This document shows, one piece after another, positions 1 through 9,147 of a stretch of DNA of 61,921 nucleotides. The notes under the pieces are model-generated. The model made no database searches. It was not told the origin of the DNA and saw only the letters and a program-made list of their open reading frames with translations. The translations under genes and the position numbers were made by a program. Every line of letters starts with the position of its first letter. Positions within the stretch are counted from its first letter, which is position 1. The DNA is from an uncultured Pseudomonadota bacterium (GTDB lineage: Bacteria; Pseudomonadota; Alphaproteobacteria; RUG11792), in contig CADBOF010000031.1 of the NCBI GenBank assembly GCA_902796345.1, positions 1-61,921 on the forward strand. The letters are read 5' to 3'.

Positions 1-17
1 ACAAGGGGAAAGTAAGA

Positions 18-416
18 ATGAGACATGCCGTTTTTATATATGTGATAAAGGAATTGGGGCGAAGGATCAAAAAAGTCTATACAACGATGGTTAAAGATAC
101 AAAATTTATCGTGTAATCTGAGAAAGAAAGACCGAGGAGTGGATTTATATAGAAGATATATAAGAAAAGTACAGAAAAATATCCAACATCAACAAATAAT
201 TTTAACAAAGAACTAAAAAATTGTGCTAAAGAACTGTAAAAAAAAGATGACTGTGTAAAAAAAATAAAAAACTTAAATAATAATATATAAAAACATTTGA
301 TAAAGAAAAAACAGCGTTTTACATTTATAGACGAAGATTTAAGTGATATAATGGACGACGTAACGTAACGTAAAGAACATGATAAAATTAGCAGAGAGTG
401 TTTTTTTATAAATTAA
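18..416 (+). pseudogene. Possible decayed gene upstream of metG
   Basis: No intact gene is visible in the first 418 bases. A single frame running from the ATG at 18 to the TAA at 414-416 reads as a lysine- and asparagine-rich, protein-like sequence of about 132 codons. It is broken by in-frame stops at 114, 150, 237, 288 and 366, and the reading looks equally protein-like on both sides of each stop. This is what a gene that has drifted by point mutation towards TAA/TAG would look like. In such an A-rich region chance is a real alternative, so the call is tentative and no function is proposed. The stretch also contains a short CGTAA triplication near 357-371. Confidence 0.3.
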
Positions 417-418
417 AG

Positions 419-1954
419 ATGAAAAAATATATATTTATCACAACCCCAATATATTACGTAAACGCAAAACCGCATATAGGACATGCTTATACGACAATTG
501 TTTGTGACGTATATGCTCGATTTTGCAAAATGATGGGCTACAACGTAAAATTCTCAACAGGAACTGACGAGCACGGGAAAAAAGTAGAGCAAAGTGCGAT
601 AAACAACGGACAAACTCCTCAACAATTTGCAGATGAAATATCTACTTTATTTAAAGACTTATTACCGATATTAAACATTTCAAACGATGATTTTATAAGA
701 ACGACAGAATCGAGACATACGAAAACAGTTAAATATTTTTGGAAAAAATTACTAGATGCCGGGTATATATACCTCGGACAATATGAAGGCTGGTATGATA
801 TAAGAAATGAAGCATATTTTTCTGAAAACGAATTAATTGATGGTAAATCTCCTTTGGGGGGAGAGGTCACTTACATGACAGAGCCTTGTTACTTTTTCAA
901 GTTATCGGTGTTTAGGGACAAATTACTTAAGTATTATGAAGAACATCCTGATTTTATTTTTCCAATTAGTCGTAAGAACGAAATAATAAGTTTTATAAAA
1001 CAAGGATTAAGCGACCTTGCAATTTCTAGGACAACATTTTCATGGGGAATTTCAGTTCCTAATGATCCCAAACATGTCGTTTACGTGTGGCTTGATGCGC
1101 TCACAAATTATTTAACTGTTAACGGCTATCCAGAAAATGAAGATCAAAATGAAGATCCATATTGGCAAAACGTTGTTCATTTTGTTGGAAAAGAAATTGT
1201 TCGTTTTCATGCTTTGTATTGGGTAGCATTTTTAATGGCAGTTGGAATTAAACCACCTAAACAAGTCGTTTCACACGGGTGGTGGTTAAGCGAAGGACAA
1301 AAAATGTCAAAATCACTTGGCAACGTTCAAGATCCTTATAAATATTGTAAGGTGTTTGGTTCTGACGCACTGAGATATTATATGTTGCGTGAGCTTTCAT
1401 TCGGGGCTGATGGAAATTTTTCCAAAGAAAGTTTTATAAAAAGATATAATTCTGTATTAGCAGATAGTTATGGTAATCTTTGTAATAGAGTATTGACTTT
1501 TATTCAAAAATATTGCGATGGAGTTATAAGTCGACCTGAAACGTTAACAAATGATGATACCGCGTTTTACACATCTGTTTTAGAAGAGATAAATTTATGT
1601 CCTCAGTTGATGCATGAATATTCGTTTAGTAAATATCTTGAAAAATTGGAACATTCGATAACACTAGCAAATCAGTATTTAGATATCCAAAAACCGTGGA
1701 CGCTTAAAGTATCTAATAAAAACAGAATGAAGGCGATATTATATACATGTCTTGAGAATATATATAAAATAACTAAATTATTGTATCCTGTAATGCCAAT
1801 TGCTTCAGAAAAGTTTATTAGAATCTTGAATATTGAACCTGAATTTAAATATAACCAAAACGAAAAATTACCAAACAATATAACTTTAGGAAAAATAAAA
1901 ATACTTTTTCCAAAAATTAATAATGATGATATAGACGTATATACAACAGTATAA
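419..1954 (+). CDS. metG: Methionyl-tRNA synthetase
   Basis: This cytoplasmic enzyme charges tRNA-Met, including the initiator tRNA. The 511-residue class I synthetase shows HIGH at residues 19-22 and KMSKS at 295-299, with the family's ITTPIYYVNAKPHIGHAYT opening. The ATG at 419 is preferred over an in-frame ATG at 398, because the family starts two or three residues before the ITTPIYY strand. It lacks the four-cysteine zinc knuckle and the C-terminal EMAP-like tRNA-binding domain, as in the short alphaproteobacterial form. It opens the plus-strand run and is followed ten bases later by the AddB-like gene. Confidence 0.97.
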   Translation: MKKYIFITTPIYYVNAKPHIGHAYTTIVCDVYARFCKMMGYNVKFSTGTDEHGKKVEQSAINNGQTPQQFADEISTLFKDLLPILNISNDDFIRTTESRHTKTVKYFWKKLLDAGYIYLGQYEGWYDIRNEAYFSENELIDGKSPLGGEVTYMTEPCYFFKLSVFRDKLLKYYEEHPDFIFPISRKNEIISFIKQGLSDLAISRTTFSWGISVPNDPKHVVYVWLDALTNYLTVNGYPENEDQNEDPYWQNVVHFVGKEIVRFHALYWVAFLMAVGIKPPKQVVSHGWWLSEGQKMSKSLGNVQDPYKYCKVFGSDALRYYMLRELSFGADGNFSKESFIKRYNSVLADSYGNLCNRVLTFIQKYCDGVISRPETLTNDDTAFYTSVLEEINLCPQLMHEYSFSKYLEKLEHSITLANQYLDIQKPWTLKVSNKNRMKAILYTCLENIYKITKLLYPVMPIASEKFIRILNIEPEFKYNQNEKLPNNITLGKIKILFPKINNDDIDVYTTV

Positions 1955-1963
1955 TTAAAATAA

Positions 1964-3463
1964 ATGAATGTTAATATAGAAAATATAATTAATTTTATTA
2001 AAAAGTTAGGACTTGTATACAATAGTCCATTGAGTTACATCGTATCAATGGCATATGATTTAGAACGATTGATGCAACTTGTGTCAAAGGATTTAGATTT
2101 ATATAACAAATTTCTAAATTTTATTGATATACCATCAACCGTTTTAAATGAAAAAACTCAAGTTCGTCGAGATTTTTTAAAACAAGTTATATCAGAGATT
2201 TATCCAAACAATAACGTTACGTACAGAAATGAAATATCCAAGAACAAACTCAATTCGATAAAATACATATGCTTTGATAATATTCTCATAGCAACAAAAA
2301 AGATAAGTAATATAATAGAAAGTAATAATACCAACGTTCAAATTGTAGTCTCCAATAATAAAATAAGAAAATTAATAAAATATCAATTTGGATTTAAAAA
2401 TCCTATCAACGATATACCGTATAAAGACAATCCACAAATAAAAAAAATAGTAAAAATACTAAACGAGATCGTTGTTGAACAGGTTACTACCGGAAATTTA
2501 ACGATTTCTGATATATCAACTATGAGAAATGATTGTGATTTGACCATCTTTTTTGGAGTACCACCAAGTACAGCGTGGAGCAACAATATCGGATACTTAT
2601 GGTTATTTGGGCATGAACGGGAATTATTAGGACTGACTACACGCATAGACTGGAACTATTTATTAAACATAAGTCCAGTAGTATATATTTTTTGTAAACA
2701 ATCTGATGTACCGTTATGGCAACAAATACATAAAAAAAATGTTGAATATCTCGAAGTTACGTATTCGGAACTGGATAAAAACACAGCGGATAGCGATACA
2801 TTGCCAATAGCAAATCTAAAAACTGAATTGACCGTAAACGCAAATGGAGTAAGTGATTTGCTACATAATCCTTATTTATTTTATTTAAAAAATATCCTTG
2901 ATTTAAAACCGAAAAAACATTTTATGGATGATACGAGTAAGGTTTTCGACATATTTAACAAACTATTAAAGAATGGAACAACAGAACAACAGCTTAGTGA
3001 ACTAAAAAATATTGATTACTTCTACTACAAAAAAATACAATCGTTTGTAAAAAAGATACCGTCACAACAGCCTTTTCATTATCACGTAACAATTGATGGT
3101 CTGACTGTCATTTATAAAAATAATTATTTTCTGCAGGATTCAAACATAACTGAGTTTAATTATTATACGCTTTCGTCTTCTTTATCAGCGAAAGATATAA
3201 TAAGCGGATATAAAACCGATCTAATGGTTCAAGCAATGTCAACAAAAACAGACGTTGTCAAATTTAATGTGATATCTCCAGATTGGCATTCACCTAACGG
3301 TGTTAATAAACGAAGCATCGAATTATCAAAAGAAATTTCGAATGAGTATAAAAATAATATTCAATCAGCGTGGAGTAATTTCTTGAAAACAGATATTTTT
3401 AAACTAAAAATTGATAAAGATAAATTAACTACATCATATAAACATTTAGAACGAATTCAGTAA
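1964..3463 (+). CDS. AddB-like protein, C-terminal half only (degenerate)
   Basis: The 499-residue product resembles only the C-terminal half of AddB, the roughly 1000-residue subunit of the AddAB double-strand-break repair helicase-nuclease. The segment at residues 295-318 (GVSDLLHNPYLFYLKNIL and following) matches the conserved AddB stretch that opens the PD-(D/E)XK nuclease domain. A region around 190-270 recalls the helicase-like part just before it. The core nuclease motif, normally DYKTG, is represented at best by GYKTD, so catalysis is doubtful. The N-terminal helicase-like half is absent, and no addA lies in the window. The gene is open end to end and its stop overlaps the miaA start by one base. 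I infer a truncated, fast-evolving relic; a different nuclease-family protein is the alternative. Confidence 0.5.
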   Translation: MNVNIENIINFIKKLGLVYNSPLSYIVSMAYDLERLMQLVSKDLDLYNKFLNFIDIPSTVLNEKTQVRRDFLKQVISEIYPNNNVTYRNEISKNKLNSIKYICFDNILIATKKISNIIESNNTNVQIVVSNNKIRKLIKYQFGFKNPINDIPYKDNPQIKKIVKILNEIVVEQVTTGNLTISDISTMRNDCDLTIFFGVPPSTAWSNNIGYLWLFGHERELLGLTTRIDWNYLLNISPVVYIFCKQSDVPLWQQIHKKNVEYLEVTYSELDKNTADSDTLPIANLKTELTVNANGVSDLLHNPYLFYLKNILDLKPKKHFMDDTSKVFDIFNKLLKNGTTEQQLSELKNIDYFYYKKIQSFVKKIPSQQPFHYHVTIDGLTVIYKNNYFLQDSNITEFNYYTLSSSLSAKDIISGYKTDLMVQAMSTKTDVVKFNVISPDWHSPNGVNKRSIELSKEISNEYKNNIQSAWSNFLKTDIFKLKIDKDKLTTSYKHLERIQ

Positions 3464-4320
3464 TGATAATTGCAGTAGTTGGAGCAACAGCTTCAGGTAA
3501 AACAGCTAAAGCAATAAAATTGGCAAAAGAGCTTAATGGAGAAATTATTAACTGCGATAGGTTTCAGCTATATAAAGATTTAAAAATATTAAGTGCTTAC
3601 CCAACAGATGAAGAATTAAATGAAGCTAACCATAGATTGTTTGGTATATTGGCGCACGATGAAAATACATCAGCTCTTGAATGGGCAAAACTAGCAACTG
3701 AAGAAATTAATAAAGTAAAGAATATGAGACGCCAACCAATAATTGCTGGAGGTACAGGTATGTATCTTGATGTTTTAATTAACGGAATATCACCATTGCC
3801 AGATATTCCTCAATCGGTACGAGAAATAGGAACCGAGTTATCAAAACAAGACTTTAATGCGATGTATAAAGCCGTATACGAAGCTGATCCGAATTTAGGA
3901 ATATTACCTGAACAACATCATCAAATAATAAGAGCGTGGGAAATACTCACGGTAAGCGGTAAATCAATACGATATTTTTTTAACCAACCGAAGATTAAAT
4001 TTATTAATGATGAATGGAAGTTTGTATATTTAAATCCTCCAAAAGAAGAGCTTTATAATAAAATAAACAGAAGATTTGATTTAATGCTTGAAAATGGAGC
4101 CATTGAAGAAGTCAAAACTCTATTAGAAAAATTTAAAGATATGTCATACACCGAGATATTTAAAAAATATCATATACTCAAAACAATAGGGGCTAAAGAA
4201 ATAGCTTTATATATTAGGGATAAATTACAATACGATGATATGAAAAGTTTTTGTAAACAGTATTCGCGTAATTATGCTAAACGTCAAATCACATGGTTCA
4301 ATAAACATATTGTCAGTTAA
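3463..4320 (+). CDS. miaA: tRNA dimethylallyltransferase
   Basis: MiaA transfers a dimethylallyl group to the N6 of A37 in tRNAs that read codons beginning with U. The 285-residue protein has the P-loop GATASGKT at residues 7-14. The NCDRFQLYKDLKI segment corresponds to the family's ADSxQVYRxLDI, and IIAGGTGMYL is the conserved isopentenyl-transferase signature. The ATG at 3463 shares its A with the preceding TAA, so translation is probably coupled. Length is slightly below the usual 300 residues, and the segment after ILSAYPT is more diverged than normal. Confidence 0.95.
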   Translation: MIIAVVGATASGKTAKAIKLAKELNGEIINCDRFQLYKDLKILSAYPTDEELNEANHRLFGILAHDENTSALEWAKLATEEINKVKNMRRQPIIAGGTGMYLDVLINGISPLPDIPQSVREIGTELSKQDFNAMYKAVYEADPNLGILPEQHHQIIRAWEILTVSGKSIRYFFNQPKIKFINDEWKFVYLNPPKEELYNKINRRFDLMLENGAIEEVKTLLEKFKDMSYTEIFKKYHILKTIGAKEIALYIRDKLQYDDMKSFCKQYSRNYAKRQITWFNKHIVS

Positions 4321-4371
4321 TAAACTTCAATCGTGTTATCCTTGCCCGGGTTGACTATACATTAACTGTTG

Positions 4372-5406
4372 ATGAATTATAAAGCAATAACTCTTTGTTC
4401 TTTTTTTGTCGGACTGTTCTTTGTGTTATACGCAATGGGGCAATGGACGATCCCGTTTATAGTCAGTATCGTTCTAGCATACTGTTTTCACTATCCCGCA
4501 AACCAATTATCAATACGATTTAATCTATCATCAGCCACATCGTCTGGAATAATAGTTTCTTTGCTTGTTACTGTGTGTTCCCTTATAGGAATTTTTATAC
4601 TTCCGCTTATTCAAAAATCGGCAATAGTACTTTTGAACAAAATAAGCATATTAGTTAATACAGTGTCAGCGGACAGTATCAATAGTACAATACATGACGC
4701 TTTAAAAAAAATCGGAATCGATCAGCCTATTGATATAGGCACATCGATACAGAACTATACAAGAACAATAATTTCAAATGTGCCACGTTACCTTTTAAAG
4801 TTTATCTATACAGGTAAATCAGTAATATACGTAATCATTTTTATGTTTATGACGCCCATTATTACATTTTACTTATTACGTGACTGGAATAAGTTCGTTA
4901 GGTATTCTAAAGTATTGTTACGTAAACTTACTTCGCCCACCGTGTTAGCATTAATTCAAAACATAAACAATCGCCTCGCTGAGTATATAAGAGGTCAATT
5001 GTCGTTGTGTTGTGTATTGTCTGTTATATATTGCATATTACTTACAATAATTGGAGTTAATGAAAGTGTTGTATGTGGATTGTTTACAGGTATGATTTCT
5101 ATAATTCCATTTTTTGGTCCATTTATAGGACTTGGTGTTACACTTGCTATGTGTCTTAATGACTTTACTCCTTATCAATATTTTTTTACTATACTTACAT
5201 ATCTTGCAATTTTACTTACTGATTCAAATTATTTGACCCCTAAATTTATTGGTGAAAAACTTGGAATTTCTCCGTTTTGGATGATGTTTTCAATATGCGC
5301 AACAACGTCTGTTTTGGGAACTGCAGGTTTATTTTTAGCTGTTCCACTTACTGTTATTTTTGCAACAATAAGTAAAACATTTTTAGATACGGAAAATCAA
5401 CGATAA
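4372..5406 (+). CDS. AI-2E family transporter (PerM-like membrane permease)
   Basis: A 344-residue inner-membrane protein of the AI-2E/PerM exporter family, whose substrates are mostly undefined. Hydrophobic segments lie near residues 5-45 and 60-85, with a hydrophilic stretch from 90 to 145 before a C-terminal cluster of further helices. The segment GLFTGMISIIPFFGPFIG is the family hallmark. A TTG three bases upstream is in frame, but the ATG at 4372 is the natural start. It lies 51 bases after miaA on the same strand. Confidence 0.85.
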   Translation: MNYKAITLCSFFVGLFFVLYAMGQWTIPFIVSIVLAYCFHYPANQLSIRFNLSSATSSGIIVSLLVTVCSLIGIFILPLIQKSAIVLLNKISILVNTVSADSINSTIHDALKKIGIDQPIDIGTSIQNYTRTIISNVPRYLLKFIYTGKSVIYVIIFMFMTPIITFYLLRDWNKFVRYSKVLLRKLTSPTVLALIQNINNRLAEYIRGQLSLCCVLSVIYCILLTIIGVNESVVCGLFTGMISIIPFFGPFIGLGVTLAMCLNDFTPYQYFFTILTYLAILLTDSNYLTPKFIGEKLGISPFWMMFSICATTSVLGTAGLFLAVPLTVIFATISKTFLDTENQR

Positions 5407-5499
5407 GCTTTAAAAAGTTATACAAGTATGTACCACTATATTACTTTTATACAAACTTTGATAAAATCTTATAAGATTGTTTTTTATCCAAAAAGTAAT

Positions 5500-6294
5500 A
5501 TGAAACATACATGTCGATACACACTTTTGTTTTTAATTTTTAATTTTGAAGTTTTTAGCGTAAATTGCTTCTCATCTGGGAACGATACACAAAAAGGAAA
5601 AATTGAAATATACCCTAACTCTGATAAAACGCAAGAGCTTAATAATGGTCAAACGTTTGCTAAAGAGAGTTATTTAACCCCAAATAATAAACTAACAAAA
5701 CATTCATTGATTTATGAGTCAATGAGCAACTCCGAAAGCAAGCGAATCTTTGATTACAAAGATTTAGTGCTTCCTAGAAAACTATGCGTAATACATAATG
5801 AACAACAACATTGTTCCTTGCAAAGGCATAAGGTCAACAATACACTACCTCTGAGTGATAGACTGAATTTAAAACGCGTTAATTCAAGTCCAGAACAACA
5901 AAACAAGCAACTACAAGAATTTGCAGAAAGTGTTGAAGAACCTTTTGTCGTAAATATTGAAAATGATTTTTTGTCAATGATAGATATATCTCCTAATACT
6001 TTGGGAAATGCTGTTATAAACAACAATGATTTTAATTCGTTTAACGCTAGACAACTTAAATTGCAATTGTCAATTAATCGGTTGAATAATACATTCGAGC
6101 AACCGACAACGCGCAACATACGCGAAAATATGCTTTTAAATACTTCAACTCCTGATTTCGCAAAAGGTATTATATATTCAAATTTACGCTCAACGGAGGA
6201 AATAAATGAAAGGAATAAAAATAATGTAGAAAATGAAATTGATGTTGAAATTTGGTCAACAATTTCTGAAGATTTGAGTAATTTGAATTTTTAA
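5500..6294 (+). CDS. Secreted protein of unknown function
   Basis: I do not recognise this family. Starting at the ATG at 5500, the 264-residue product begins with a short basic segment and a hydrophobic stretch (YTLLFLIFNFEVFSV), then NCFSS, which looks like a signal peptide. An in-frame ATG at 5428 would bury that signal, so the later start is chosen. The mature part is polar, rich in asparagine, glutamine, serine and leucine, has few cysteines and shows no domain motif. It could be a periplasmic or exported protein. It lies between the permease and gatC on the same strand. Confidence 0.6.
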   Translation: MKHTCRYTLLFLIFNFEVFSVNCFSSGNDTQKGKIEIYPNSDKTQELNNGQTFAKESYLTPNNKLTKHSLIYESMSNSESKRIFDYKDLVLPRKLCVIHNEQQHCSLQRHKVNNTLPLSDRLNLKRVNSSPEQQNKQLQEFAESVEEPFVVNIENDFLSMIDISPNTLGNAVINNNDFNSFNARQLKLQLSINRLNNTFEQPTTRNIRENMLLNTSTPDFAKGIIYSNLRSTEEINERNKNNVENEIDVEIWSTISEDLSNLNF

Positions 6295-6378
6295 CAATCG
6301 TTTAACCATATGTTTTTTTATATTAAATGGCTCTGTGGTATCCTACGACGGTAATATACTCTAATAAAAGTAGATTGC

Positions 6379-6663
6379 ATGATAAGTGACCAGGAATTTG
6401 ATAAAGTCTGTCGACTAGCAAAGTTGGCAGTGTCTGATGCGAGTAAGAAAGACTTTTTAAATAAATTAAACTCGGTATTCGGTTGGATTGACCAATTGGC
6501 AAAAATAGATACGTCATCTGTCGATAATACGGTTTCTGATTGTGTTGCAACTATTGTGGAACGAAAAGATATAGCACATTTGGATAATACGAAAGACGAG
6601 TTATTGTCGAATACGAAAAATAAAAAATTTGATATGTTTTGCGTTCCAAAGATAGTGGAGTGA
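6379..6663 (+). CDS. gatC: Asp-tRNA(Asn)/Glu-tRNA(Gln) amidotransferase subunit C
   Basis: GatC is the small belt subunit that stabilises GatAB, which converts Glu-tRNA(Gln) and Asp-tRNA(Asn) to their amidated forms. The 94-residue length and the CRLAKLAVSDASKKDFLNKL segment near the N-terminus, followed by a long helix and an extended tail, match the family. It sits beside thrS, about 30 kb from gatB-gatA at 36.4-39.3 kb, instead of in a gatCAB operon. The stop at 6661-6663 is five bases before thrS. Confidence 0.88.
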   Translation: MISDQEFDKVCRLAKLAVSDASKKDFLNKLNSVFGWIDQLAKIDTSSVDNTVSDCVATIVERKDIAHLDNTKDELLSNTKNKKFDMFCVPKIVE

Positions 6664-6667
6664 TTTA

Positions 6668-8470
6668 ATGAATAAAGACATAGTTGCAATAAAGATAAAT
6701 GGAAATATTTCCGATTTAGCACAACATTCTGAAAAAGATGGAGAATTGATCTCTATTAACTCGGAAGATGGTGTAAAAATACTTCGGCATTCATTAGCTC
6801 ATATAATGGCTACTGCATTGCAAAAAATTGACCCAGATATAAAATTCGCAATAGGCCCCGCAATAGATAATGGCTTTTATTATGATTTTCAATCATCAAA
6901 AGAGTTTTCTACTGATGATTTAAAAAAAATAGAAGAAATAATGCGAGATATCATTCGGCAAAAACTAAAATTCACAAGAAGTGAGGTATCTCGTGAAAAA
7001 GCGATAGAATTATTTAAAAACAAAAATCAGCCATATAAAGTTGAAATACTTGAAAATATAGATGCAGAAACTGTTTCTTTGTATCAAGACGGAGATTTTT
7101 TAGATTTATGTAGAGGGCCACATCTACCTTCGACTGAATATATTCCTACAGACTGTTTCAAATTAAACAAAGTCGCGGGTGCATATTGGCGTGGTGATAG
7201 TAATCGTCCTATGTTGCAACGTATTTATGGTGTTGCATTTGCTAATAAAAAGGAACTAAACGCATATTGCAAAATGATTGAAGAAGCACAAATGCGTGAT
7301 CACAGGAAGCTAGGCGTTGAACTGGAACTATTCCACGTTGATGAAGTAGCTCCAGGTAACGTTTTTTGGTTGCCAAAAGGGCAAGTTTTGTACGACACGT
7401 TACAAAAGTATATTGCCGGTGTTATGCAAAAGTACGGATACAAACTTGTAAAAACTCCTCAGTTGTTAAATAAAAGCTTATGGGAAACTTCTGGACATTG
7501 GGAAAAATTTAAAGAAAATATGTTTATTGTCGATGAAGAAGAGACAACAATGGCAATAAAGCCAATGAATTGCCCGGGACATATAATTTGTTATAAAACA
7601 GGCGCTGTCAAAAGTTATCGTGATTTGCCGTTGAGATATGGAGAGTTTGGATTATGTCACAGAAATGAAAGCTCAGGTTCTTTACACGGTATTATGAGAC
7701 TTAGAGCCTTTACTCAAGATGATGGACATATTTTTTGTACCCCAGATCAAATAATTTCCGAAACAATAAACTTCTGTAAAATGCTGAAGGAAATATATTC
7801 AAAATTTGGATTTAATGACGTATCAGTTAAATTTTCAGATAGACCATCAAAACGTGTAGGGTCGGATGAAATATGGGATTTAGCAGAAAAATCATTAAAA
7901 GATGCCGCAACGCAAGCTGGATTGAAATACGTACTGAATTCAGGCGAAGGTGCTTTTTATGGGCCTAAACTCGAATTTGTTTTAAAAGATTGTATAGGTC
8001 GGGATTGGCAATGCGGAACGTTGCAAGTTGATTTTAATTTACCTGAAAGGTTCGACATTCATTACACAACAGCCGATGGAGAAAAGAAACATCCCGTTAT
8101 GTTGCATAGAGCTGTACTCGGATCTATGGAACGATTTATTGGTATATTAATTGAAAACTTTAATGGAAAGTTACCGTTTTGGGTATCCCCTGTTCAGTTT
8201 GCAATAGTTACTGTATCAGATGATTGTACAGAATATTCTAACAATATAGAAAATAGATTAACTGAAAATGGATTTAGAACGGTTTCTGATACAAGCAATG
8301 ATACATTGCCTTATAAAATTAGGAAGTACTCCAAACAAAAAGTTCCGTGCATTTTAACGATTGGTAAGACAGAAGTCGAAAATAATACTTTATCACTTAG
8401 AGAACTTGGAAATACAAGGAACGAAACACTAAGTGTTGAAGAATTAATAAATAGGTTTAACAACAAATAA
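6668..8470 (+). CDS. thrS: Threonyl-tRNA synthetase (short N-terminus)
   Basis: This class II synthetase charges tRNA-Thr and edits Ser-tRNA(Thr). The editing domain keeps HxxxH (H41, H45) and the later CRGPH segment. The catalytic zinc ligands are C302, H357 and H480, and an anticodon-binding domain follows. At 600 residues it is about 40 shorter than E. coli ThrRS, and the loss is all at the N-terminus: only the second half of the TGS domain (NGNISDLA...) remains. An in-frame TAG at 6653-6655, upstream of the ATG at 6668, rules out a longer start. The core enzyme should work. Confidence 0.95.
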   Translation: MNKDIVAIKINGNISDLAQHSEKDGELISINSEDGVKILRHSLAHIMATALQKIDPDIKFAIGPAIDNGFYYDFQSSKEFSTDDLKKIEEIMRDIIRQKLKFTRSEVSREKAIELFKNKNQPYKVEILENIDAETVSLYQDGDFLDLCRGPHLPSTEYIPTDCFKLNKVAGAYWRGDSNRPMLQRIYGVAFANKKELNAYCKMIEEAQMRDHRKLGVELELFHVDEVAPGNVFWLPKGQVLYDTLQKYIAGVMQKYGYKLVKTPQLLNKSLWETSGHWEKFKENMFIVDEEETTMAIKPMNCPGHIICYKTGAVKSYRDLPLRYGEFGLCHRNESSGSLHGIMRLRAFTQDDGHIFCTPDQIISETINFCKMLKEIYSKFGFNDVSVKFSDRPSKRVGSDEIWDLAEKSLKDAATQAGLKYVLNSGEGAFYGPKLEFVLKDCIGRDWQCGTLQVDFNLPERFDIHYTTADGEKKHPVMLHRAVLGSMERFIGILIENFNGKLPFWVSPVQFAIVTVSDDCTEYSNNIENRLTENGFRTVSDTSNDTLPYKIRKYSKQKVPCILTIGKTEVENNTLSLRELGNTRNETLSVEELINRFNNK

Positions 8471-8472
8471 AT

Positions 8473-9147
8473 ATGAAAATCGCCGCCATACAACATTTTT
8501 CAATGTTAGATTATCCAGAAAAGATGTCGGCGATTATCTTTACTCAGGGGTGTCCACTAAGGTGCGCTTACTGTCACAATCCAGATTTGCAACAGATAAA
8601 ACAAGAAACTATATCCTTCGATGAAGTTATTAATTTTTTGAAAAGCAGAATAGGACTATTGGAGGGTGTTGTTTTTTCCGGCGGAGAACCTTTATTACAA
8701 CCAGATTTATACAAAGCTATGCTTCAAATAAAAAATTTAGGTTTTTATATCGGTTTACATACGAGTGGATATTTATATAAAAAGTTTTGTGAAGTTTTGC
8801 CAATTGTTGATTGGATAGGTTTTGATATAAAAACGAGTTTTAAAAATTATGAACAAATAACAGGTGTTTCAGGCTCAGGCAATATTGCAGAAAAATCTTT
8901 TTTAAAAATGCTTGAATATCGAGATAAATTAAAATTCGAAATACGAACGACAGTTGATACCCGAAATATAACATTTAATGAATTACAAGAAATCGCTCAT
9001 TTTTTGGAAAGAAATAGTATAAGAGAATGGATATTACAGCAGTGTATATTGAGGAATAAAAACAAAGACGATGTAATTTTATCATTACCAAACGAGAATG
9101 AACTAAAAGAGCTAAGAAGAATAATAAATATAAAAGTGAGGTCATGA
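8473..9147 (+). CDS. nrdG: Radical-SAM activating enzyme (anaerobic ribonucleotide reductase activase type)
   Basis: A 224-residue radical S-adenosylmethionine protein with the iron-sulfur motif CxxxCxxC at C27, C31 and C34, followed by AYCHNPDL and the SGGEPLLQ segment that contacts SAM. The overall pattern matches the NrdG2/PflA-like activases, which put a glycyl radical on an anaerobic reductase. No nrdD-like partner lies in the window, so the substrate is inferred from family only. It starts two bases after thrS and its TGA overlaps the next ATG (ATGA), which suggests translational coupling. Confidence 0.8.
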   Translation: MKIAAIQHFSMLDYPEKMSAIIFTQGCPLRCAYCHNPDLQQIKQETISFDEVINFLKSRIGLLEGVVFSGGEPLLQPDLYKAMLQIKNLGFYIGLHTSGYLYKKFCEVLPIVDWIGFDIKTSFKNYEQITGVSGSGNIAEKSFLKMLEYRDKLKFEIRTTVDTRNITFNELQEIAHFLERNSIREWILQQCILRNKNKDDVILSLPNENELKELRRIINIKVRS

